64,000 nucleotides of DNA from a candidate division KSB3 bacterium (GTDB lineage: Bacteria; Moduliflexota; Moduliflexia; Moduliflexales; Moduliflexaceae), in contig PDSJ01000015.1 in NCBI GenBank assembly GCA_002748425.1, positions 62,001 to 126,000 on the forward strand, given 5' to 3'. The notes under the pieces are model-generated. The model saw only the letters and a list, made by a program, of their open reading frames with translations. It was not told the DNA's origin and did not search any database. The translations under genes and the position numbers were made by a program. This document shows positions 9,486 to 18,839 of this stretch, piece after piece. The stretch's first letter is position 1. Each line of letters begins with the position of its first letter.

Positions 9486-10262
9486 TTATGAAATCGGTGT
9501 CAGCCACTCGCGATATTGACGGACCACATCAGGACGGCCTGCAAGCATGGCCTGCTGAACCTGACGGTCTTTGATGAGCTGTTCGATCGAGACTGCTGTT
9601 CCATCGACACATTCCAGTACGCCGCCGTTGTGCAGCAAGAGCGCCAGACCTGCCGCCAGATCCCAGACCTGAGAGCGGGGAATGAGGGCCACATCTGCGC
9701 TGCCCGTGGCTACGTAGCAGATATGGGCAATTGTGGAACCGAGACTTCGGGTTTTTCCAGGATAAGTCGGGCTGATGTTAAACGCCTGATACCATTTAGG
9801 CCAGGCGAGCATGACCGCCTGGCTCGATACAGGATCAGGACTGCCGATCGAGACCGGCAGACCGTTTCTGAAGACCTGTCCTTCCGAAGTGCTATGATAA
9901 AAGTCACCGTTTGTGGGCGTGTAAAAAAACCCGGCTAAGGCCTCGCTTTGACTAAAAAGCCCCACCGCAATTCCCCAGATCGGCACACCTCGCGCAAAGG
10001 ACGCTGTGCCGTCGATTGGGTCGATAATCCAATAACGCCCGCCCGGAGCGGCTTCTTTGACAAGATCGTGCTCTTCACCGATCAGGCCGTCATCCGGAAA
10101 GCGGCGCTCCAGTTCGGTCTTCAGGAATGCCTGTACGTCCAGATCGGCGTCGGTGACATAGGTGTTATTGGCCTTCAACGTTGGAGTCACTCTGCGATAA
10201 TAGTTCATCGCTCGTTCACCAGCCGTTGTCATAAGTTCTTTGAGAAGCGTGGCATCGTACAT
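9486..10262 (-). CDS. Inositol monophosphatase family phosphatase
   Basis: A 258-residue Mg-dependent, lithium-sensitive-type phosphatase. Metal site motifs are all readable: GEEH (about residue 66), DPIDGT (about residue 83) and VWDLAAG near residue 199. Family members act on inositol phosphates, histidinol phosphate (HisN) or 3'-phosphoadenosine 5'-phosphate (CysQ); the sequence looks nearer to the HisN/IMPase side, but this is inference. I place the start at the ATG at 10262 (MYDATLLKEL), where homologous sequence begins; an in-frame ATG at 10334 would add 24 residues overlapping a desulfoferrodoxin remnant and lacks family similarity. Confidence 0.85.
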   Translation of the reverse strand: MYDATLLKELMTTAGERAMNYYRRVTPTLKANNTYVTDADLDVQAFLKTELERRFPDDGLIGEEHDLVKEAAPGGRYWIIDPIDGTASFARGVPIWGIAVGLFSQSEALAGFFYTPTNGDFYHSTSEGQVFRNGLPVSIGSPDPVSSQAVMLAWPKWYQAFNISPTYPGKTRSLGSTIAHICYVATGSADVALIPRSQVWDLAAGLALLLHNGGVLECVDGTAVSIEQLIKDRQVQQAMLAGRPDVVRQYREWLTPIS

Positions 10263-10337
10263 AAGTTTTATCGGTCCTGCCCGGCAGACAGCTGTCGATT
10301 TCTTCGGCATACTGGCTGCGGCAGCCCAATGCAATTT

Positions 10338-10591
10338 TCAGGTTCGCAGGGGATTCTGTACAGACGATTGCAAATCTGCGGACGCCGCAGGTCGACTTGT
10401 CGAAATGCAGCTCTGATCGTCAGCATCGTTCTCGATCACTGGCACATATTTTTCGGTCCTTTGATCGGCGCTCTGTTCATCCAGTACGTCCATCTCTTTC
10501 CCACAACATACAAGAATTCCGGCGCCTTCATGTAAGACTTCGACAAGATTCTTCCACTGTTCACAGTTATAGATTTGAAACGTTCTGCCAT
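10338..10591 (-). pseudogene. Desulfoferrodoxin/desulforedoxin-like remnant
   Basis: The peptide [20 protein letters not shown], followed by [30 protein letters not shown], matches the rubredoxin-like N-terminal domain of desulfoferrodoxin (superoxide reductase), whose iron is bound by a CxxC and a CC pair. Here the CC pair is intact but the second Cys of the CxxC is Trp. The natural start MAER at 10591 is one frame away from the rest, so a one-base loss lies within the first six codons. The superoxide-reductase domain that would follow VPVIE is not readable. I call it a broken gene of an anaerobic oxygen-defence protein. Confidence 0.65.
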
Positions 10592-10737
10592 GATAGTCCT
10601 GCCTGTCAAATGAGTGTCTGTTCAGCGGACCTGCTGGCACCCTGAATGTGAGTGAAATTATCAAGAATCCTGATCAATAACTGTGTATGCAAAAATCTGT
10701 CAAGCTCTATCATAACAAAAAAATCGTGCAAACAGGT

Positions 10738-12669
10738 TCATAGATTCTCGATTGTTATGCCTTCCAGCAGCTCTGCCGGTTCAAATCCGAAAATGCGAGA
10801 GTAAAAATAGAGTTCCGTGTCGAGGGCATGTTTGATATTTTCAGCTTGCCGAAAACCGTGCTGCTCACCCGCATAGGCCACATACGCTGTGGGGATGCCT
10901 TTCTCTTTAAGAGCGCGAAACATGTTTTCCGCCTGATTGGGTGGAACGACTTTGTCCTCCAGGCCTTGAAAGAAAATGACCGGGCAGGAGAACTGGCCGG
11001 TATAATGAATCGGTGAGCGCTGCTGATAACGTGCCTGTTGCTCAGGATAGGGACCGATCAATGAGTCAAAATAGCGGGATTCGAATTTATGCGTTTCTTT
11101 GGCCAGCGCTTCGATGTCGCTGACGCCGTAATAACTGGCTCCAGCCTGGAAAACATTGTGAAATGCCAGGGCCCCGAGTGTCGTATAGCCGCCGGCACTG
11201 CCGCCGCGGATTGCGAGGCGTCGGCCGTCAACGTGCCCGGCCTTGACCAGAAAGCGAGCGCCGTTAATACAGTCCTGAATATCCACAATGCCCCATTGGC
11301 CCTTCAACCGTTCCCGATAGGCACGTCCATAGCCGGTACTGCCTCCATAGTTGACATCCAGAACCGCAAAACCCCGGCTGGTCCAATATTGAAGGGACCA
11401 TTTCAGCGTTGTTGATGTCGATGATGTTGGTCCGCCGTGACTCATGACTAATAACGGTGGGCGTTCGTCTTCAGGCGCTTGATAATCGCGGTTGCAGGGC
11501 GGATAATAGAAGGCAAAGGCGTTCTGTCCATTTTCCGTTGGGAATTCAAGAGCTTCGGGCTGGGAAAGATACGTTTTATCGACCGCGATCGACGTGGAAC
11601 GGCGCAGGACGTCGGTCCCGGAATCGTCCAGACTGACTGTGATTATGGAGAGAGGCTCCACAGCGGAACCGGCGCACAAAACGGCCTGCTGCTGAGTTGT
11701 CTGAAGCGATTCAATGCTGCACCAGGGCAGATCGAGTGGCTTAAACCGACGTTTCACCACGTCAAAGCGCAGCACATGCCAGTTTCCCTGAGCGTTATAG
11801 CTGCACAGTAACTCAGTTTCTGAAATGAAGTCATAGGTCGAAGCCCCGAAGACCCAGTGAGGCGATGCGAATTCCGCGTCTATGTCTAATAAAATTTCAG
11901 CGTTCTGATTTTCCCAGCGATAGAGATTCCACCAGCCTGTACGATCAGAGATAAAATAGATGACTCCATCCGGCGACCATTGAGGTTGGAGAATCGACTC
12001 TTCCGGGCCGCCGGCAAGTTTTCGCGGCTGTCCCAACAAGCCATCCTCCAAAATATCTGCCAGCCAGAGTTCCGTGCCATCCCACGGCATGTTGGGATGA
12101 TTCCAGCACAACCAGAGAAGCTGCCTCCCATCCGGGCTAATCCGGGGATCCGAATAAAAGTCGGCCCCTTCCGTTAGGATCGTGCCGCTGCTTGTTGCAT
12201 CGAGATCAAGACAGACTATGGTGTTAGTCGCCTCCCGATCATTCTTATGATGCTCTTCCCGAACAGCGATCAAGCGCCTGCGCGTGTGATCGAGGTTGTA
12301 GTCGGCATAGCGGCATGTGCTGTTCTCCGGCGTGATCGCTTGTGGAACTGAATCGTACGTGTGATGATAGATACGCTGATCGCTGAAGTTTGAGAAATAA
12401 ATATCACCGTTCCGAATAAGATATGCCCCTCCGCCGTATTCATGAACACGGGTGCGCACGCTGTAAGGAGGAGGAGTGACATCTTGCGTTTGTCCGTCTG
12501 GTCGCCGCCGCACAAGCACATTGCGCCCGCCTTCCGCAGGGCGCATTTCCAGCCAATACACATCGTCTCCATTCAGACTGGGCTGAGCGAGCCGAATACT
12601 TTCTGCCGCAATGGCCTCCGATGTGATCGGCGATTTCCATGAGCCGTAAGGGGCAATATTCTTTTTCAT
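10738..12669 (-). CDS. S9 family prolyl-oligopeptidase-type peptidase
   Basis: A 643-residue serine peptidase of the dipeptidyl/acylaminoacyl-peptidase type (S9C). The N-terminal 370 residues form a WD40-like beta propeller (repeats such as PRISPDGRQLLWLCW and PQWSPDGVIYFISDRTG). The C-terminal alpha/beta hydrolase has the nucleophile in GGSAGG, Asp in GLEDKVVPP and His in GEQHGF. No signal peptide is seen, so it is probably cytoplasmic peptide degradation. The start is the ATG at 12669 because GGAGGAAGCCC stands directly before it; an upstream in-frame ATG at 12699 has no such site. Confidence 0.92.
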   Translation of the reverse strand: MKKNIAPYGSWKSPITSEAIAAESIRLAQPSLNGDDVYWLEMRPAEGGRNVLVRRRPDGQTQDVTPPPYSVRTRVHEYGGGAYLIRNGDIYFSNFSDQRIYHHTYDSVPQAITPENSTCRYADYNLDHTRRRLIAVREEHHKNDREATNTIVCLDLDATSSGTILTEGADFYSDPRISPDGRQLLWLCWNHPNMPWDGTELWLADILEDGLLGQPRKLAGGPEESILQPQWSPDGVIYFISDRTGWWNLYRWENQNAEILLDIDAEFASPHWVFGASTYDFISETELLCSYNAQGNWHVLRFDVVKRRFKPLDLPWCSIESLQTTQQQAVLCAGSAVEPLSIITVSLDDSGTDVLRRSTSIAVDKTYLSQPEALEFPTENGQNAFAFYYPPCNRDYQAPEDERPPLLVMSHGGPTSSTSTTLKWSLQYWTSRGFAVLDVNYGGSTGYGRAYRERLKGQWGIVDIQDCINGARFLVKAGHVDGRRLAIRGGSAGGYTTLGALAFHNVFQAGASYYGVSDIEALAKETHKFESRYFDSLIGPYPEQQARYQQRSPIHYTGQFSCPVIFFQGLEDKVVPPNQAENMFRALKEKGIPTAYVAYAGEQHGFRQAENIKHALDTELYFYSRIFGFEPAELLEGITIENL

Positions 12670-12727
12670 GGGCTTCCTCCGTTTTGTAGAGCACAGCATC
12701 TACGTTAAGTTGTGATCGCAGCTTTTT

Positions 12728-15106
12728 TCAGGAAACGTTCCCCTGATGCTTGTCGTGAGGCAGGGCTGCTGCTGGCTGTTGCCTGCTTCCAGAGACCGAT
12801 CCCAGGCAGGAATCAACAATGTTGAGAAGACTTTTTTCATCGAATTCTCCTTTTATGATGTATGCAGACGCCCCGGCCTCGAGACCTTGTTGTCTATCCT
12901 CTGCTTCTCCTTTCGTGCTGACGATCACGATCGGAAGAGCACGAAGCGATTCATCCTCCTTGATTCGGCGGGTCAATTCCAGGCCATCCATTTCCGGCAT
13001 CTCAATATCACTCACAACAAGATCGACAGGCTGGGTTCCGAGCAAGTCCCAGCCTTGTTGGCCGTTCTCTGCGGAGAGCACCTCATAGCCGGCATTTTCA
13101 AGCATCACGCGCTCGACTTCACGAGTATTGGGAGAATCGTCGATGAGCAAGATGCGCGGAACAGTATTTTCGGAGTCAGGCAGATCACGCTGCGCCGCAG
13201 AGATGGATGCAGACTGAAAGGCCGGTGTATAGAAATCTCTGCCTTCCAGGAGGGCATCAGCCGATCGTACAAGATCCCGCACAAAGAGGATGATCACGAC
13301 TTCACCACGAACAGTCGTTGCTCCGGCAACATTTCGTACCCGTTTCAGGCAGGGCCCAAGGTTTTTGATGACGATTTCCCGTTCTTCTTCCAGATCGTCT
13401 ACCACGAAGCCGATACGGCGATCTTCAGCCCGCAGCACAATAACAGTTTCAGGAGACTGCCCGTGAGAAAAGTGAAAAGACCGATTTTCTTTCCCAGATT
13501 CAGGGTTTGGAAACGCTTCAAGGATACACCGTAGTTCGACAAGCGGAATACGCGAGGCATCTACGGACACAAAAGGATTGTTGTCAAAAACTTCGATTTT
13601 TTTATCAGTGAGATCGAAACTGGTTTCAACCGCCATGGTCGGGACGGCAAAGTATTGGTCGGCGACACGCACCAGCAACGCATCCATAATCGTTAATGTC
13701 AGCGGCAGCTTCAGGATGAATTCACAGCCCTCTCCAGCCTCGGATTTGACCTCGATTTCCCCTTGTATTCGATCGACATGGGCACGGACGATGTCCAGGC
13801 CGAAACCCCGTCCGGAAATGTCATCGATCGTCTCTGAGGTGCTGAAACCGGGCTGAAACAAGATTTCGAACAACTCCTGCTCGTTAAAGGCATTGACTTT
13901 CTGCCGCGACATCTTCCGCTCTTTTAGCAGTAATTTCCGGATGTGCTGCGTCTGAATCCCTTGTCCGTCATCCTTGATTTTTATGAGAATTCGGTTGCCT
14001 TCCTGTTGGGCTGAGATTGCCACGTGCCCACAGGGATCTTTTCCGAGATGCCGGCGCTCCTCCGGGCTTTCGATCCCGTGATGAACTGCATTTTGCACGA
14101 GGTGAATGAGAGGATCACGCATCTCTTCGATAATGCGGCTGTCGATTCTGGTGTGCTCTCCTTCCAGGCTCACCTGAACTGTTTTTTCGAGTTTTCTGGT
14201 CGTCATGCGGACGAGGCGGGGGAGCAGATCGAAAATTCGTGACGCAGGAATCATACGAATGTCGATGACTTGTTCCTGCAGCTTTTCGATGCTTGAACGC
14301 ATTTGTTGACCGTCTGTTTTGAATTTTTTGCTGAGGACCTGGGCTTTCTCCAGGATGTCAGAGGCTGAACCTTCAAGCTTGTTCGACAGCTCCTGCAAAT
14401 GCGTCTGTTTATGTTGTTCGGAGAAGGCAGGGATCTGGTCGTGAAGTTTTTCGAAGTGTTTCTGGTGATTCTTAAGCTGTTGAAGCAGGTTTTGATAGAG
14501 CGCCCAATGCCCTTCATAACGATACTGGTTGATAATCAGCTCACCAACCAGAGTCAGCATATTATCAAGCTCTCTGGTATGAATGCGGATGTACTGCCGT
14601 TCTTCCTTTTCTTCAATCGGCGCTGCTTGAAGGGGAGCTTTCTCGGCAGGCGCTTTTGGTGGAGGAAGGGTGCTTTTGAGCGACATCGCGTGGGAGAAAG
14701 GTACCTTGATTTCTTTACCTGCGATGATGGCTTCAAAAAGATCGTCGAAGTCTTCCAGGTTGGCGCTGCGTTTAATATCTTTGACCAAGCCTTCGACCAG
14801 GTAGTCGATTGTCTCAAGGCAATAGAACAGGATATCCGTGATTGTCGGGCTGGGCTTGAGGTGACCGTCTCTCAGTTCAGCGAGCAAATCTTCCATCTTA
14901 TGGGCTAAACTGCTGATCTGGTTGTAGCCCATCATGCGGGAAGACCCTTTGAGGGTATGCGCGATCCTGAAAATTTCTTGCAGGATTTGAACGGATTGCT
15001 CAGGATGTTCTTCCAGCTGAAAGAGGCCTTGGGTAATACCTTGAATGTGGTCGGCGACCTCTTCACGGTACTGCGCAATAAAGAAATTTCGATCTATCTG
15101 TACCAT
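12728..15106 (-). CDS. CheA-type histidine kinase fused to a C-terminal receiver
   Basis: A 792-residue cytoplasmic hybrid kinase. Order: Hpt domain with phospho-His at about residue 50 (AHTLKGSSRMMGY); a linker and dimerisation helices with a long coiled-coil section (about 190-280) and no visible P2 domain; HATPase with N box NAVHHGIE, DDGQGI and GRGFGLDIV; a CheW-like domain (about 470-620) for coupling to a receptor array; and a receiver at about 650-769 with acceptor Asp near 700 (VSDIEMPEMDG). This FrzE/ChpA-like layout is typical of chemosensory systems for surface motility or other non-flagellar outputs. No receptor, CheW or CheR/CheB lies in the window, so it may be an orphan. It is divergent from a receiver-ATPase protein. 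Confidence 0.9.
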   Translation of the reverse strand: MVQIDRNFFIAQYREEVADHIQGITQGLFQLEEHPEQSVQILQEIFRIAHTLKGSSRMMGYNQISSLAHKMEDLLAELRDGHLKPSPTITDILFYCLETIDYLVEGLVKDIKRSANLEDFDDLFEAIIAGKEIKVPFSHAMSLKSTLPPPKAPAEKAPLQAAPIEEKEERQYIRIHTRELDNMLTLVGELIINQYRYEGHWALYQNLLQQLKNHQKHFEKLHDQIPAFSEQHKQTHLQELSNKLEGSASDILEKAQVLSKKFKTDGQQMRSSIEKLQEQVIDIRMIPASRIFDLLPRLVRMTTRKLEKTVQVSLEGEHTRIDSRIIEEMRDPLIHLVQNAVHHGIESPEERRHLGKDPCGHVAISAQQEGNRILIKIKDDGQGIQTQHIRKLLLKERKMSRQKVNAFNEQELFEILFQPGFSTSETIDDISGRGFGLDIVRAHVDRIQGEIEVKSEAGEGCEFILKLPLTLTIMDALLVRVADQYFAVPTMAVETSFDLTDKKIEVFDNNPFVSVDASRIPLVELRCILEAFPNPESGKENRSFHFSHGQSPETVIVLRAEDRRIGFVVDDLEEEREIVIKNLGPCLKRVRNVAGATTVRGEVVIILFVRDLVRSADALLEGRDFYTPAFQSASISAAQRDLPDSENTVPRILLIDDSPNTREVERVMLENAGYEVLSAENGQQGWDLLGTQPVDLVVSDIEMPEMDGLELTRRIKEDESLRALPIVIVSTKGEAEDRQQGLEAGASAYIIKGEFDEKSLLNIVDSCLGSVSGSRQQPAAALPHDKHQGNVS

Positions 15107-15388
15107 AATTGTTTAATTTGCCTGAAATGATCAGTTTCTGTCAAGTGAAAAGCCACACTCTCTGTCACAGAGTCGATTGAGCTGGGCATGTATATCCGAA
15201 AAATTCTGAATTTTTTCACGTTGTCTGGCGTAAACGTTTCCTGTGTGTGCCGGAGTTGTTTCAAATGAATCTCTTTTTTTCATGTTCTTTGTGCTTGACG
15301 TGAATAGTATCAAGGTATAAACTATCCTTATAGTTTTGCAAAACGCTTTTTGTATGTAAGGTTTGATTGCCAGGAACTCAGGAAAAGT

Positions 15389-16279
15389 ATGAATGTTCTA
15401 CTCATTGATGATGACAAGTATTTGTTGGAAATGTTGCGTGTCTCCCTCGGGAAGGTCGGGCATGCGATGACAGAAGCGCTTGACGGACGAGAGGGCTGGA
15501 ACTGCTTTATCAGCAGCCCTCATTATTTCGATGTGATCGTGACTGACCTCAAGATGCCTGTCCTCGACGGGATGAAACTGCTGAAGCGGCTCCGTGCAAA
15601 GGGATATGATATTCCGGTGATAATTATCACCGGTCATGAAGACATCCAATCATCCATCGAGGCCTTGCGCCTTGGAGCGTTCGATCTTTTAACCAAGCCT
15701 TTCTGTGCCAGAGAACTCATCGACATCCTTGAAAAACTCAGTACTGTCTTGAGAAATCAACAACGTCCTTTACTGGAATTGCCGTTTTTTACCGAAGATA
15801 TCCGCATTTCAATTCACAGTCAGACGCATTTAATTCCGTCTGCTGTTGCATTCTTGCAAGACAGGGTGAAACTGTTTTGTAAAATGCACCGGATTGATAT
15901 ACGGAAAATCGGTCTTTGTCTGCATGAGGCGATGGTAAATGCCGTTATTCATGGGAATTTGGAGATCTCTTCTTCTATTAAAGAAGATTCTCCCAGAAAA
16001 TTCGAAGAGCTGTTACGACAACGGGAGTTAGCCCCTGGCTATGGAGAACGGCAGGTTGATGTCCGGTGTGAGGTGACTGCAGAACAATTCATTTTCGAGA
16101 TTTGTGACGAAGGAGAGGGCTTTGATCCGAAATCTCTTCAATTTTCAGATTCGACGCTGATGATTCCGAGTGGACGAGGTATTCTGATCATTACAGCATT
16201 TATGGATAGCGTGTTTTGGAACGAAGTTGGGAATCGAATTACCATGATTAAAAAGTTGTCATCCCCGGCTGACGCTTAA
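15389..16279 (+). CDS. Receiver domain fused to an anti-sigma-type HATPase
   Basis: A 296-residue protein. Residues 1-120 form a receiver with the acidic pocket DDD (7-9), acceptor Asp53 (VTDLKMP) and LTKPF with the conserved Lys. Residues 165-296 form an RsbW/SpoIIAB-like GHKL ATPase with N box EAMVNAVIHGN, DEGEGFD and GRGI, without a phospho-His domain. Proteins of this build usually phosphorylate an anti-sigma antagonist (STAS) or modulate a partner by switching. No STAS gene is close. I chose the ATG at 15389, preceded by CAGGAAAAGT, rather than an in-frame ATG at 15350. It diverges from the CheA-like gene, suggesting one signalling unit. Confidence 0.85.
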   Translation: MNVLLIDDDKYLLEMLRVSLGKVGHAMTEALDGREGWNCFISSPHYFDVIVTDLKMPVLDGMKLLKRLRAKGYDIPVIIITGHEDIQSSIEALRLGAFDLLTKPFCARELIDILEKLSTVLRNQQRPLLELPFFTEDIRISIHSQTHLIPSAVAFLQDRVKLFCKMHRIDIRKIGLCLHEAMVNAVIHGNLEISSSIKEDSPRKFEELLRQRELAPGYGERQVDVRCEVTAEQFIFEICDEGEGFDPKSLQFSDSTLMIPSGRGILIITAFMDSVFWNEVGNRITMIKKLSSPADA

Positions 16280-16296
16280 GCCGACGTGCCTGCCTG

Positions 16297-16520
16297 TCAA
16301 ATCTTTTCTAACTGCCATCCCCCACCGTTGCCGAACGTCATCAACAGCTTGCCGATATTTTCAGGTCTGTCCGGGTGTGTTCAAATACAATTATGTCTGA
16401 GGCCGGACTCTGCTCCAGAATGTCCCTGAACGGCTGCTCGGAATCTGACATGTGGCCTTCCCGAGCAAAAGTCCTGTACATAAACAGAATAGTATTATGC
16501 GAAATAACCCATGTTTCTTT
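16297..16520 (-). pseudogene. Frameshifted 3' remnant of an unrecognised protein
   Basis: Minus-strand frame reads WVISHNTILFMYRTFAREGH through DIIVFEHTR; a shift to another frame near 16370 then continues PENIGKLLMTFGNGGGWQLE and a stop at 16297. The two pieces together look like the end of one protein, because both have normal amino-acid composition and join without overlap. The 5' part is absent: it is replaced by the AT-rich upstream region of cstA. The pattern is reminiscent of soluble tails of multi-membrane glycosyltransferases, but this is only an impression. No function is proposed. Confidence 0.45.
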
Positions 16521-16556
16521 CCCAGATGCCCTTAAGAGAGAAATAATTTTTTCTTC

Positions 16557-16584
16557 TTGACATTTTTGTGTAGTATATTCTACT
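16557..16584 (+). promoter_or_regulatory. Candidate promoter of cstA
   Basis: TTGACA at 16557-16562 followed after 16 bp by TCTACT at 16579-16584, in an AT-rich stretch about 80 bp before the cstA start. The -35 is perfect and the -10 matches four of six bases. Confidence 0.35.
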
Positions 16585-16663
16585 CTCAACAGAGTAAGTT
16601 TTTGTTGCATTTTAGTGGCTATCCATTTTAAATTCAGCAAGTTAACGATGGAGGATAAGAGGG

Positions 16664-18418
16664 ATGAATACGACAATTCTTGTCATTCTTGGGCTGGTTG
16701 TTTACTTATTCATGTATTTTGTCTATGGTAAAAAGCTTCAAAACAACATTATCAGGGCAAATAAAAATGCTCCTCCCCCATCACAACGCCTGCAAGACGG
16801 AGTTGATTACGTTCCGGCTAATAAATGGGTGTTGTTTGGGCATCATTTTGCATCAATTGCCGGGGCAGGCCCGATTGTTGGCCCGGCCATTGCCATGGCG
16901 TGGGGCTGGCTGCCGTCGTTAATCTGGATTTGGGTTGGAAATGTCTTTATCGGTGCAGTGCATGACTATCTGTCGCTGATGGCTTCAGTCCGGCATGATG
17001 GGAAATCCATCCAATGGGTCGCCGGGAAAATTATGAAAAAACGAACTGGTGTCGTTTTCGAGTGGTTTGTCCTCTTTGTGCTGATTTTAGTGGTTGCTGC
17101 ATTCGGTGCAATCATCGGGAATATGTTCAAAGGCGATCCCCGGCTTCCATCCTCCTTTTTGTTCCTTATTATCGCGGCCTTGATCATGGGACGATTATTA
17201 TATAAATCAGCATTGCCTTTCAGTGTATCAAGCGCGATTGGGGCTGTCTTGCTGATAGTGGCCTTATGGCTTGGTGCCAAGGTTCCGATCGTTCTGAATC
17301 AGGATCCTGCCGTCAATTATAAAATGTGGCTGTTGCTGATGGGGGCCTACATCATTATCGCTTCATCCATTCCAGTATGGGTGCTTCTTCAGCCCCGCGA
17401 TTATTTGAATTCGTTTCTGCTTGTTGCCGGCTTAGTGATCGGGGGAGTCGCCTTTTTATTTGGATTCCGCGAGATCCAGATGCCTGCCTACACGATGTGG
17501 AGCGCTCCGGTAATCTCCGGGAAACCTTCACCCTTCTGGCCTTTAGTGCCATTGATCATTGCTTGCGGCTCACTTTCCGGGTTTCATGCGCTTGTCGCCT
17601 CTGGAACGAGTTCGAAACAGCTCGATAACGAGACGAACGGACTCTTGGTCGGCTATGGCACGATGTTCACGGAAGGATTCCTGTCGACCATCGTTGTGTG
17701 CGCCATCGGAGGCTTCGGCTTTGCGGTCTTAGGTGAAGAGCTTACTGCTACGCTCACTGGCAATGCAGAAGCCTTCGGAAACGGATATGTGAAAGCGATC
17801 GGCGCGGTCGGCGGCCCTGCCGGAATTTTTTCAAAGTCTTTTGGCCTGGGAGTCAATGCGATTCTGGGATTACCAGTGACGGCGATGACATTACTGGCCG
17901 GGATGTGGGTCTCATCTTTTGCCTTAACGACGCTCGATACGACAAATCGTTTAGCCCGTTATACGGTTATAGAACTGGCCGAACCTCTCAAGGAGAAATC
18001 CCCGGCCGCTTACGCCATCCTTTCAAACCGTTGGATTGCCTCGTTAATTCCTGCCTTTATTGGCTTATGGCTGGCCTGGACAGGACAATGGACATTATTG
18101 TGGCCGGCTTTCAGCGGTGCAAATCAGATGCTGGCGTCGATTGCCATGATTACGGCTGCCGTGTGGGTGACACGCTTTTTACGGAGTTCCAAATTTTATC
18201 AGATGGCTGTAACTATTCCGGCTTTGCTGCTGTGGTTGACGGTCTCGCTGGCCCTGGTCTGGTACCTTATTTTCGCTGTTCCGACGTTTAAGGGGGCGGC
18301 AATGTTCGTCATTGGCAGCATGACGGTTGTGATGCTGGCCTTGAATGTAATGCTGCTTTTTGATTATTTTGCTATAAAGAATGCCCCGCTTCCTGCAGAG
18401 GTCAAAGAAACGGCATAA
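16664..18418 (+). CDS. cstA: CstA family peptide/pyruvate transporter
   Basis: A 584-residue inner-membrane protein with about sixteen predicted helices. The family signature is strong: DGVDYVPANKWVLFGHHFAS (about residues 45-64) then IAGAGPIVGPAIA. CstA-family proteins import peptides and, in some members (BtsT), pyruvate, typically under carbon limitation. The length is between the short archaeal/firmicute form and the 700-residue E. coli form. GGAGGATAAGAGGG precedes the ATG. A perfect 12-bp hairpin after the gene separates it from the next operon. Confidence 0.93.
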   Translation: MNTTILVILGLVVYLFMYFVYGKKLQNNIIRANKNAPPPSQRLQDGVDYVPANKWVLFGHHFASIAGAGPIVGPAIAMAWGWLPSLIWIWVGNVFIGAVHDYLSLMASVRHDGKSIQWVAGKIMKKRTGVVFEWFVLFVLILVVAAFGAIIGNMFKGDPRLPSSFLFLIIAALIMGRLLYKSALPFSVSSAIGAVLLIVALWLGAKVPIVLNQDPAVNYKMWLLLMGAYIIIASSIPVWVLLQPRDYLNSFLLVAGLVIGGVAFLFGFREIQMPAYTMWSAPVISGKPSPFWPLVPLIIACGSLSGFHALVASGTSSKQLDNETNGLLVGYGTMFTEGFLSTIVVCAIGGFGFAVLGEELTATLTGNAEAFGNGYVKAIGAVGGPAGIFSKSFGLGVNAILGLPVTAMTLLAGMWVSSFALTTLDTTNRLARYTVIELAEPLKEKSPAAYAILSNRWIASLIPAFIGLWLAWTGQWTLLWPAFSGANQMLASIAMITAAVWVTRFLRSSKFYQMAVTIPALLLWLTVSLALVWYLIFAVPTFKGAAMFVIGSMTVVMLALNVMLLFDYFAIKNAPLPAEVKETA

Positions 18419-18459
18419 GAACTGCTCATCGATCTCGGGCTGAGAGAATAAGGAGAATA

Positions 18460-18499
18460 CAAACATGCGGCGTACAAAAGGGTGTGGGCCGCATGTTTG
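18460..18499 (+). terminator. Hairpin between cstA and the Get3-type operon
   Basis: CAAACATGCGGC (18460-18471) pairs perfectly with GCCGCATGTTTG (18488-18499) around a 16-nt loop. There is no T-run after it, so it may be a terminator of the T-less kind, an attenuator, or an mRNA-stabilising end for cstA. Confidence 0.45.
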
Positions 18500-18522
18500 C
18501 TGTAAAGACGGGGAGAGAAGCC

Positions 18523-18810
18523 ATGTTGAATGCCTTTCAGGAGTCTCTCAGAGCACTCCGCGAATTTTTTCAGGGAATCGGACAAGCATTTAAGAAGACG
18601 TCAACAGACAAATTAGAATTTGAGTTACGCGAACTGGAAAATATGTTCGGCGTGTTGGTGCTTGGTTCGTTTATCGGAATCCCCAGCCCTCCATCCGGGA
18701 TTAGCTTGCGGCTGCTGCCGCATATGTCGCGGGAAATTCTCATCATGAGCGAACGCACACGGGATCTCGACGATATCTTCGGAGAGATCGCGGGACTTAT
18801 GGATATTTGA
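18523..18810 (+). CDS. 95-residue protein of the Get3-type ATPase operon
   Basis: A small protein beginning MLNAFQESLRALREFFQGIG at the ATG at 18523, chosen for GGGGAGAGAAGCC just upstream; an in-frame ATG at 18484 lies inside the preceding hairpin. It has an amphipathic N-terminal helix, a negatively charged helix (ELRELENMFG), a short hydrophobic segment with Gly and Pro (VLVLGSFIGIPSPPSG), and a C-terminal helix (RTRDLDDIFGEIAGLMDI). I recall similar small proteins beside ArsA/Get3 genes in archaea and other bacteria, but could not search. It lies 29 bp ahead of the ATPase gene and is probably its partner. Confidence 0.7.
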   Translation: MLNAFQESLRALREFFQGIGQAFKKTSTDKLEFELRELENMFGVLVLGSFIGIPSPPSGISLRLLPHMSREILIMSERTRDLDDIFGEIAGLMDI

Positions 18811-18839
18811 TACAAAGATAAAGAAGAGAGTGTCGCACG

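Noticed and set aside
10200..10420. A second open minus-strand frame after the desulfoferrodoxin remnant
   Set aside because: It has no start with a ribosome site, overlaps the phosphatase gene and does not look like a superoxide reductase.
15131..15313. Small minus-strand frame ahead of the CheA-like gene
   Set aside because: No ribosome site and no recognisable composition; probably chance.
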